Positions 1 to 5,056 of a stretch of DNA of 6,520 nt are shown piece by piece; position 1 is the first letter of the stretch; the number at the start of each line of letters is the position of its first letter. Made by a program: the position numbers and the translations under genes. The stretch lies in NCBI GenBank assembly GCA_021845705.1, contig JAJZVJ010000145.1, positions 1 through 6,520 of the forward strand, given 5' to 3'. Origin of the DNA: a bacterium. GTDB lineage: Bacteria > Elusimicrobiota > Elusimicrobia > Elusimicrobiales > UBA9959. The notes under the pieces were generated by a model. That model had not been told where the DNA came from and did not search any database. It worked only from the letters and a program-made list of their open reading frames with translations.

Positions 1-975
1 GATCTCCACGTCCCTGGGTATTACCCAGGTGCGGAAAAATCCCACCATGTGGTCTATGCGGAACATGTCGTAAAATTCGGAGGCTTTTTTTACTTTTGAG
101 CGCCACCAGTCGAAATTATTCCCTTCCACCGCGCTCCAGTTGTAGGCGGGCAGGCCCCAGCGCTGCCCGGTCTCGCTGAAAGCGTCGGGCGGCGCGCCTA
201 TTTCGCTGGACAGGTCGAACTCCTGCTGGCGCGACCAGACGTCGGCGCTCTCCTGGTTCACCATGAAGGGCAGGTCGCCGAGTATCTTTATGCCGAGCAT
301 GGCCGCCCGCGTGCGGACGCCGGACCATTGGCGGTGTATGCCCCACTGCAGGTACTTGAAGAACAGGATATGGGTCTCTTCGCGCGCGTGCAGCTCTTTC
401 AGCGCCTCGGGGCCGTGGTCGCGGAGCGGGGACTCCCAGTGCGTCCAGGAAGTCCAGTCGTGCGTGTCCTTAAGGTGGCGGAAAACCGCGTAGTCTTCCA
501 GCCAGGCGGAGTTGGCCCGGCAAAAGGAGCGGAATTCACCCGCGAGGGCCGAATCTTTAAGAATGTGGTTCTGATGGAAGTGCGTATAGATCTTCCATAA
601 AGTGGAGAATTTCAGGTGCCGTACCTCGTTGTACATCACGGTTTTAGCCCTGCGCAGCCGCTTTATCCCGGCCTGGAAACGGCGTGAATTTATCTCCTCG
701 GCCAGGGCCGGGAAGGATTTAAGTTCGGGCAGGCGGTCCACAGCTATGTAGATGGGGTCAAGGGCAAAAGCGGAAAGCGCCGTGTAGGGACAGGAGACGC
801 CCGGCGGAATTTCGTTTATGGGGAGCACCTGGAGCACGTCCAGGTTCATGGCCTTCATTACGTCGAACCAGAGCGTCATGGAGGCCGTATCGCCTATGCC
901 CCAGTCTTTTTTCGAGCGCATGGAAAAAAGCGGGAAGAGGGTGCCCGTGCTTTTTTTCTCCAGGAGTGGGTGCAT
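1..975 (-). CDS. malQ: 4-alpha-glucanotransferase (amylomaltase, MalQ), 3' end cut by window edge
   Basis: Glycoside hydrolase family 77 enzyme that transfers alpha-1,4-glucan segments between maltooligosaccharides or to glucose in cytoplasmic maltodextrin/glycogen metabolism. I translated this strand by hand: 325 residues are present, and family members are usually about 500 or more, so roughly the last third lies outside. Visible motifs are WGIGD (residues 25-29), SCPYTALSAFALDP (61-74, the family's SPYS-LSAFA segment), GDLPFMV (233-239), GAPPDAFSETGQRWGLPAYNW (260-280) and FRIDHMVGFF (305-314). D308 in RIDH aligns with the catalytic nucleophile of amylomaltases; the acid/base Glu lies beyond the edge. 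The ATG at 973-975 is the only start codon between the upstream in-frame stop (TAA at 1015-1017, the ridA stop) and the conserved WGIGD. No good ribosome binding site precedes it. It follows ridA by 39 bases and is probably cotranscribed. The identification is firm; physiological substrate preference cannot be read from this part. Confidence 0.95.
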   Translation of the reverse strand, partial: MHPLLEKKSTGTLFPLFSMRSKKDWGIGDTASMTLWFDVMKAMNLDVLQVLPINEIPPGVSCPYTALSAFALDPIYIAVDRLPELKSFPALAEEINSRRFQAGIKRLRRAKTVMYNEVRHLKFSTLWKIYTHFHQNHILKDSALAGEFRSFCRANSAWLEDYAVFRHLKDTHDWTSWTHWESPLRDHGPEALKELHAREETHILFFKYLQWGIHRQWSGVRTRAAMLGIKILGDLPFMVNQESADVWSRQQEFDLSSEIGAPPDAFSETGQRWGLPAYNWSAVEGNNFDWWRSKVKKASEFYDMFRIDHMVGFFRTWVIPRDVEI

Positions 976-1014
976 AAATGACCGGCCGCCGGCTTTCCGC
1001 GACTTGGGGCGCGG

Positions 1015-1392
1015 TTACCTTGCCGCTATCGCCTCTATCTCCACCAGGGCCGCCTTCGGCAGGGCCTTTACCTCTACCGTGGCGCGGGCCGGGGGAGTGG
1101 CGGAAAAGAACCCGCCGTAGACCGCGTTCATCTGCGCGAATTGTCCCAGGTCCGCCATAAAAACCGTGGTCTTCACTATGTTCCCGAGAGTAAGGCCTTC
1201 CGAGAGCAAGATCCCTTCCAGGTTCTTTATTACGGCTTCGGTCTGGACCTTTATTTCTGCCGGGGCCATAATGCCGGTAGCCGGGTCTATCGGCAGCTGA
1301 CCGGAGATGAAGATCAGCCCGCCGGCCTCAACGGCCTGGGAATAAGGGCCTATCGCGGCCGGGGCTTTGGGCGTATTTATCACTTTTTTCAT
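1015..1392 (-). CDS. ridA: RidA family reactive 2-enamine/2-imine deaminase
   Basis: RidA/YjgF/UK114 family protein of 125 residues, the normal length. RidA proteins form trimers and hydrolyse reactive enamine/imine intermediates made by PLP enzymes such as threonine dehydratase, protecting other PLP enzymes in the cytoplasm. Family signatures are visible: IGPYSQAV (14-21, with Tyr17), FISGQLPIDP (28-37), the NL.G.L...G segment (57-70), and C-terminal ARATVEVKALPK..LVEIEAIAAR. Arg103 and Glu118 match the substrate-binding Arg105 and Glu120 of E. coli RidA, so this looks like a catalytically competent archetypal RidA and not one of the Rid subfamilies lacking the arginine. Its ATG overlaps the stop of the upstream small Cys-rich gene (ATGA on the minus strand, 1389-1392), which suggests translational coupling. 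malQ follows after 39 bases. The operon partners do not point to a specific amino-acid pathway. Confidence 0.96.
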   Translation of the reverse strand: MKKVINTPKAPAAIGPYSQAVEAGGLIFISGQLPIDPATGIMAPAEIKVQTEAVIKNLEGILLSEGLTLGNIVKTTVFMADLGQFAQMNAVYGGFFSATPPARATVEVKALPKAALVEIEAIAAR

Positions 1393-1586
1393 TTTGCTTT
1401 CCAGGTCCCGATGAAATTCTCTATGGAACGGTCGTAAGTGCGTTCCGCTTCGGTGGCGAAATAGCAGCCGGGCAGTTCCCCGCTTTTCCTGTGGTACGCT
1501 ACGCAGTCGCAGCAGGCGCCTTTGCGGGGGCAGGGCTCATAGGTGCAGGAGCAGCTCTTCGAATTCGTTTCTTTTTTGCAGTTCAT
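1389..1586 (-). CDS. Small Cys-rich protein, DUF6485-like
   Basis: Cytosolic-looking protein of 65 residues with eight cysteines (3, 12, 14, 19, 25, 26, 28 and 41), arranged as CSC-x4-C-x5-CC-x-C followed by the segment YHRKSGELPGCYF (31-43). This resembles the small conserved DUF6485 proteins found in many anaerobic bacteria; I make the assignment from memory of the pattern, without a search. The clustered cysteines suggest zinc or iron-sulfur binding, which is inference. There is no signal peptide or membrane segment. The ATG at 1584-1586 is preceded by a purine-rich GGACGGAAAA, a plausible ribosome binding site. It is the first gene of the leftward operon, and its TGA overlaps the ridA ATG by four bases. 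No function is known to me. Confidence 0.82.
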   Translation of the reverse strand: MNCKKETNSKSCSCTYEPCPRKGACCDCVAYHRKSGELPGCYFATEAERTYDRSIENFIGTWKAK

Positions 1587-1598
1587 TTTTCCGTCCGC

Positions 1599-1607
1599 TG
1601 GTATGAT
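1599..1607 (+). promoter_or_regulatory. Candidate extended -10 promoter, rightward
   Basis: The sequence TGGTATGAT fits an extended -10 (TGn followed by TATGAT, five of six to consensus). The -35 region is poor. It would start transcription near 1614 and give a leader of about 140 bases before the membrane-anchored protein at 1756. It overlaps the minus-strand -10-like element base for base. Confidence 0.3.
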
Positions 1608-1612
1608 ATATT
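1603..1612 (-). promoter_or_regulatory. Candidate -10 region of the leftward operon
   Basis: On the minus strand this AT-rich stretch reads TAATATATCA, and TATCAT (1608 down to 1603) matches the -10 consensus at five of six positions. Transcription would begin around 1596, giving a leader of about ten bases before the Cys-rich gene. I see no convincing -35 at the right spacing, so this is tentative. It overlaps a plus-strand -10-like element, so the two directions could compete for polymerase. Confidence 0.3.
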
Positions 1613-1663
1613 ACAAAAAAACGCCCGCCAGGTGTCCAGAGGCAGTGCCGCGGGAAGGGGGGA

Positions 1664-1693
1664 CTGGCAGAAACCCAAAAAACCCTATATACT
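1664..1693 (+). promoter_or_regulatory. Candidate sigma-70-type promoter for the gene at 1756
   Basis: CTGGCA (1664-1669, four of six to the -35 consensus) is followed after 18 bases by TATACT (1688-1693, five of six to the -10 consensus). Transcription would begin near 1700, leaving a leader of about 56 bases. This is the better of the two rightward candidates because both hexamers are present. Confidence 0.4.
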
Positions 1694-1717
1694 ATTTTTG
1701 TGGCATCGGCCGGCGGC

Positions 1718-1732
1718 GCGGCTTTCGGCCGC
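1718..1732 (+). repeat. Small GC hairpin in the 5' leader
   Basis: GCGGC (1718-1722) and GCCGC (1728-1732) can pair around the loop TTTCG. The hairpin lies 23 bases before the ATG at 1756, in the leader expected from either upstream rightward promoter. No T-tract follows, so it is not an intrinsic terminator. Such short stems are common in GC-rich DNA and this one may have no role. Confidence 0.25.
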
Positions 1733-1755
1733 AGGGATTTACGGGGCCTGGTTCT

Positions 1756-3285
1756 ATGGAAAGCAATAAACCTCTTTTTGTGCTGGCTTCCGCGGTCACC
1801 ACCTTTGTGGCGGGCGGGTTCCTTATGGTCGTGCACATCGGCGCGGATTCCAGGGAAACCCAGGATATGCATTACAATATGAACGTGCGCGGCGCGGCGC
1901 CCGCCGCCGCGGATTATCTCGGGGATTTTCAGCGCGGGAAAGCGGAGATCAAAAAGAAAAGAGACAACTTCATGAGCGGCTTCTTCGGAGAGACGCCGCA
2001 GGCGGCCGCGCTCCCCGGGAGTTCCACGGCCTCCGCCCGCAAGGAAGCCGGCCCTGAAGCCGGCCCAGGCTCCGGCGACGACGCCTTCGAGCGCCATTAC
2101 AGTAAGAATTTCCCGGAAGGTTACGGCGCCCGCGCCCCGGCCTATTCCGGCGCGGGCTCATGGAGCGACGGCGGGGGTGACAGCGCATCTTCGGCTTCCG
2201 GAACACCTCCGGAGCCGGTCCTGGGGTTTAAACGCGGCCACGCCGGGGACGGCCTGCCTTCAGTCTCCGTAGTTAAAGAGCTTCCTCCGGCGCAAAACCC
2301 GTCTTTCGGCGGGCCCGCGGCCGGACCGCGTTCGGGAGCCGCTCCGAAGCTTTACGCCTCCCTGCCGGTTAACGGCGGCGGGCAGGGGCCCGCGTCCCGG
2401 CCCTGGGACGGCGGTTCCATACCGCCTTACAGCGGGAGTAGAACGGGGAAGGCCGGAGGACTGCAGGCCCTGTGCGGGCAAGCTTCGCCGGGCGCGCTTG
2501 ACTCGGCCGATGAGAGCGGCAGGTCCGGGGCCGACAGCGGCTACAATTCCAAATTATCCGGAGGAGCCGCTTCGGCCGCGGCTTCTTCCGGCGGCGGAAA
2601 AGCGCCGGCCGCTTCGGCGCCGCAGAGCGTTTCCGGCTCCGGGGCCTCAGGAGCCGCCGGGGCCGCCGGCTCCAAGACCGGTCCCAAAGCCGCCGCCCCC
2701 TCCGCTTCCGGCAACACGGCGGACAAATCTTTTGATGTTTTTTCCGCGCGGGATAGCCGGGCCCCCGAAAGCCGGAGCCTTTTGCAGTCCGTGGTCACGG
2801 ACAAACTTAACGGGCTGGACTCCAAATATGTTTCCGCGGAGGAAGGAGCCGCGGCCCCCGAAGAAAAAATGCTCGTCAGCGGGGCCGTATCCGGGGGCAA
2901 CCCGGCGGCGGAAAAGACCGCTTCCGGAGCGGCTGATACCAGGTCCGCGGCCGCGGCCGGGCCGGACCCGGAAGACCTTAACAGTCTGTCCCCGGAGCGC
3001 CGGAAGGAACTTAAAAAAGGAATACACGTCTTCCTCAAGCGCGTTGAGAATAAGTTCGGAGCGATGGCCGACATCTCTTACACCTCCTGCGAAACTACGC
3101 CCGCAATTTGCAGTGACAAGGAAATTACCCGGGGCTACCTGACGATGACCACCTCCAGTAAAGCCGAGATCGTCCTCGGGCTTAAATACATCAAGACCAG
3201 GTGGCGCCGCTATACAGTATCCTTCAAAAGATCGCCCTCGGACCCCGGCAGCGACATCCCTGCAAATTACCGCCGCCGCCGCTGA
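1756..3285 (+). CDS. Membrane-anchored protein with long Ala/Gly/Ser/Pro-rich linker and basic C-terminal domain, family unknown
   Basis: I do not recognise this 509-residue protein. It has a hydrophobic segment at about residues 7-28 (LFVLASAVTTFVAGGFLMVV) with no clear cleavage site, so a signal anchor with the rest outside the cytoplasm is likely. Residues about 29-80 are more ordinary and include a charged stretch (GKAEIKKKRDNF). From about 80 to 405 the sequence is low-complexity Ala, Gly, Ser and Pro, probably disordered. Residues about 406-509 form a compact part starting SPERRKELKKGIHVFLKRVENKFG, with two cysteines (445 and 452) seven apart that could form a disulfide, and ending in RRRR. 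The reading frame is open upstream, but the ATG at 1756 is chosen because the membrane segment follows directly and earlier ATGs fall inside the promoter region. GGGG eight bases upstream is a weak ribosome binding site. It is divergent from the ridA operon and 76 bases before the Mur ligase gene. A surface, pilus-linked or envelope-spanning role is possible but unproven. Confidence 0.75.
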   Translation: MESNKPLFVLASAVTTFVAGGFLMVVHIGADSRETQDMHYNMNVRGAAPAAADYLGDFQRGKAEIKKKRDNFMSGFFGETPQAAALPGSSTASARKEAGPEAGPGSGDDAFERHYSKNFPEGYGARAPAYSGAGSWSDGGGDSASSASGTPPEPVLGFKRGHAGDGLPSVSVVKELPPAQNPSFGGPAAGPRSGAAPKLYASLPVNGGGQGPASRPWDGGSIPPYSGSRTGKAGGLQALCGQASPGALDSADESGRSGADSGYNSKLSGGAASAAASSGGGKAPAASAPQSVSGSGASGAAGAAGSKTGPKAAAPSASGNTADKSFDVFSARDSRAPESRSLLQSVVTDKLNGLDSKYVSAEEGAAAPEEKMLVSGAVSGGNPAAEKTASGAADTRSAAAAGPDPEDLNSLSPERRKELKKGIHVFLKRVENKFGAMADISYTSCETTPAICSDKEITRGYLTMTTSSKAEIVLGLKYIKTRWRRYTVSFKRSPSDPGSDIPANYRRRR

Positions 3286-3326
3286 TCGCGCCCGCTGATT
3301 CTCGTTACAGGTTTCCCCTGCGTCTC

Positions 3327-3355
3327 TTGCCCGGGCTCGCATAATTATCAATAAT
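3327..3355 (+). promoter_or_regulatory. Candidate promoter placing transcription start at the Mur ligase ATG
   Basis: TTGCCC (3327-3332, four of six to -35) and AATAAT (3350-3355, five of six to -10) are separated by exactly 17 bases. The expected transcription start is about 3362, the A of the ligase start codon, which would make the mRNA leaderless. Consistent with this, no Shine-Dalgarno motif stands before the ATG, only TTGGATA. An overlapping CATAAT at 3340-3345 is an alternative -10 giving a leader of about ten bases. Confidence 0.42.
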
Positions 3356-3356
3356 T
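3343..3356 (+). repeat. AT-rich inverted repeat overlapping the promoter
   Basis: AATTAT (3343-3348) and ATAATT (3351-3356) are perfect inverted repeats around CA, ending five bases before the ligase ATG. They overlap the candidate -10 elements. This could be an operator half-site pair, or simply an AT-rich promoter core standing out in GC-rich DNA. Confidence 0.35.
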
Positions 3357-3361
3357 GGATA

Positions 3362-4714
3362 ATGCGCGAAACCATACATTTCTCCGGGATAGGCGGCGTC
3401 GGTATGAGCGCGCTGGCGCAGATGGCCGCGATGGGCGGGCGCGCCGTGAGCGGCTCCGACAGGGATTTTGACCGGGGCCGCAACCTGGCGGTAAAAGCGT
3501 CGCTTGCGGAGCTCGGTATAAAGATCTATCCGCAGGACGGTTCCGGCATAAACGGGGACACCGCGGAGCTGGCCCTCTCCACCGCAATAGAAGAGAGCAA
3601 CCCCGAGGTGGCCAGGGCTAAAGAGCTCGGCGTTAAAATTACCCACCGCTCCGAACTGCTCGCCGCCCAGGTTAACGTTTTCGATACTATAGCCGTGGCC
3701 GGGACCAGCGGGAAATCCACCGTGGCGGCCATGCTGTTCGCGGTCCTGGAAGCGGGGGGGCTGGGCCCTTCTATAATAACCGGCGGGGCGCTGGGCGAGC
3801 TTAAAGAGCGCGGGCTGGCGGGGAACGCCTTCCGCGGAGCCGGGAAGGTCCTTGTCGTGGAAGCCGACGAATCCGACGGCACCATAGTCCGCTACCGCCC
3901 GAAAACAGGGCTCCTGCTCAACATCAGCAAGGACCATAAGGATATCGCCGAGCTCAACAGGATATTTACGGAATTCGCCGGGAACTGCGGGCGCCTCCTG
4001 GTGAACGCGGACGACGGACCCGCGGCCTCGCTGCTGCCCCGCGCGGAAAAGTTCGGTTTTAATTCCGGCGGCTGGAAGGTCGCCGACGTGAAACCCGGAC
4101 CTTTCTCCTCGGATTTTAAAATAAACGGAGTGCAGTTCTCCCTGCCGGCCCCCGGGCATTATAATATCGAGAACGCGCTGGCCGCCTGCGCCGCGGCTTC
4201 CGTTTACGGCGTAAAGCTCGAAGCCGCGGCCGCCGGGCTTAAAAATTTCCGCGGCGTGGAGCGCCGTTTCGTGCTTACGGGGGAAAAGAACGGCGTTACC
4301 GTCATAGACGACTACGCCCATAACCCGGCCAAGATCTCGGCCCTGCTGGGCGCCCTGCACCAGGCGGCGGGGCGGCGCGTATTCGCCGTTTACCAGCCGC
4401 ACGGCTTCACCCCTACCCGCCACCTTAAAGCGGAGCTGATAGAGAGTTTCGCTTCGGGCCTTAACAAGCGCGACGTGCTGATCATGCCGGAGATCTATTA
4501 CGCCGGCGGTACCGCCAATAAGGATATTTCTTCTAAAGATATCTCGGACGCCGTGGCGCAGAAGGGGCGCGAGGCCATTTTTTTCAAGGACCGTTCGGAG
4601 ATCCCGGCCGCCGTCTCCGCGCTTGTCAGGCCGGGGGACATTGTGGCCGTCATGGGCGCCCGCGACGCTACGCTCGCCGCTTTTGCCGCGAGCATCCTGG
4701 AGGCTTTGCCGTAG
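3362..4714 (+). CDS. MurC-like Mur ligase (UDP-N-acetylmuramate ligase family), divergent
   Basis: Mur ligase of 450 residues with the three expected domains. The N-terminal Rossmann-like domain starts HFSGIGGVGMSALA (6-19), with VSGSD (29-33) and STAI..SNPE (73-82), as in MurC. The central ATPase domain has P-loop GTSGKST (114-120), VEADESDG (166-173), NISKDHK (187-193), and GHYNIENALAA (265-275). The C-terminal domain has FRGVERRF (296-303), DDYAHNP (316-322) and YQPHGFTPTRHL (344-355). MurC adds L-alanine to UDP-MurNAc in cytoplasmic peptidoglycan synthesis, and Mpl ligates a recycled tripeptide to the same acceptor. Two motifs are off-type: MurC normally has GTHGKT in the P-loop and DDYGHHP in the C-terminal domain. 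I therefore give no symbol; the enzyme could be MurC, a paralogue, or a ligase with another amino acid or peptide. The ATG fits because the GxGGxGMS motif starts immediately after it. There is no clear ribosome binding site. The sulfur-carrier gene follows by one base, and no dcw-cluster neighbours are present. Confidence 0.88.
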   Translation: MRETIHFSGIGGVGMSALAQMAAMGGRAVSGSDRDFDRGRNLAVKASLAELGIKIYPQDGSGINGDTAELALSTAIEESNPEVARAKELGVKITHRSELLAAQVNVFDTIAVAGTSGKSTVAAMLFAVLEAGGLGPSIITGGALGELKERGLAGNAFRGAGKVLVVEADESDGTIVRYRPKTGLLLNISKDHKDIAELNRIFTEFAGNCGRLLVNADDGPAASLLPRAEKFGFNSGGWKVADVKPGPFSSDFKINGVQFSLPAPGHYNIENALAACAAASVYGVKLEAAAAGLKNFRGVERRFVLTGEKNGVTVIDDYAHNPAKISALLGALHQAAGRRVFAVYQPHGFTPTRHLKAELIESFASGLNKRDVLIMPEIYYAGGTANKDISSKDISDAVAQKGREAIFFKDRSEIPAAVSALVRPGDIVAVMGARDATLAAFAASILEALP

Positions 4715-4715
4715 C

Positions 4716-4994
4716 ATGGCCAAAGTCACCGTGATGATATATACCACCCTCAGGAAGCGCCTGGGGATCTCCAAGCTGGAGCTCAGCGGGCTTAACGTGC
4801 GCGAAGTGCTCGACCGCCTTTGCGCCCATAAAAAGCCGGAAGTCGAAAACCTTATCCTGGACCCGGACGGGAACGTCAGGCAGCATTTCGTGCTGACCCT
4901 TAATTCGGAGATACTGGACAACAAGAAGACCGCTTCGGTGCCGGTGAAGGACGGAGATATACTGCACGTTTTTCCTCCGGTTTCCGGAGGGTGA
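4716..4994 (+). CDS. MoaD/ThiS family sulfur-carrier protein
   Basis: Ubiquitin-like beta-grasp protein of 92 residues ending FPPVSGG (86-92). The C-terminal Gly-Gly is the site that E1-like enzymes adenylate and convert to thiocarboxylate in molybdopterin (MoaD), thiamine (ThiS) and related sulfur-transfer pathways. Other family features are VMIYTTLRKRLG at the start (6-17), VREVLDRLC (28-36) and VKDGDILHVFPPV (77-89), typical of MoaD. The length is slightly above the usual 80 or so residues. The ATG at 4716 is chosen because the conserved strand starts at residue 3; it lies one base after the ligase stop, with GGAGG at 4699-4703, about 12 bases upstream and inside the ligase gene. No MoaE, MoeB, ThiF or ThiG gene is in the window, so the acceptor is unknown. 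The tight junction with the Mur ligase gene suggests coupled translation but not necessarily shared function. Confidence 0.88.
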   Translation: MAKVTVMIYTTLRKRLGISKLELSGLNVREVLDRLCAHKKPEVENLILDPDGNVRQHFVLTLNSEILDNKKTASVPVKDGDILHVFPPVSGG

Positions 4995-5047
4995 CCGCGG
5001 CGGCGGGTTGCGGATACAAGCGGGCAGATGTAAGAATAACAAGTACT

Positions 5048-5052
5048 GGAGG
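5048..5052 (+). promoter_or_regulatory. Ribosome binding site that sets the fprA start
   Basis: GGAGG four bases before the ATG at 5057 is the clearest Shine-Dalgarno site in the window. It decides against the in-frame GTG at 4991, which overlaps the upstream stop, abuts its only GGAGG directly, and would add 22 residues that look unlike the family. Confidence 0.8.
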
Positions 5053-5056
5053 AAAT

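Noticed and set aside
1666..1684. Possible sigma-54 promoter (TGGCAG near 1665)
   Set aside because: The GC expected at the -12 position is absent at the right spacing; a run of A stands there.
1543..1755. Upstream extension of the membrane-anchored protein to the ATG at 1543
   Set aside because: It would run antisense over the Cys-rich gene and through the promoter region, has no ribosome binding site, and would bury the signal-anchor-like segment inside the protein.
3286..3326. Intrinsic terminator after the membrane-anchored protein gene
   Set aside because: Only a short GCCCGGGC palindrome (3329-3336) is nearby; there is no stable stem followed by a T-tract.
2498..3483. Several long open frames on both strands over the second half of the membrane-anchored protein gene
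   Set aside because: They are Pro/Arg- or Ala-rich shadows of a biased coding sequence. The 1756-3285 frame is preferred because it has a membrane segment, a compact conserved-looking C-terminus and plausible upstream signals.
4991..5056. GTG start for fprA overlapping the sulfur-carrier stop
   Set aside because: Its GGAGG abuts the GTG with no spacing, the extra 22 residues do not look like the family, and the ATG at 5057 has a well-placed GGAGG.
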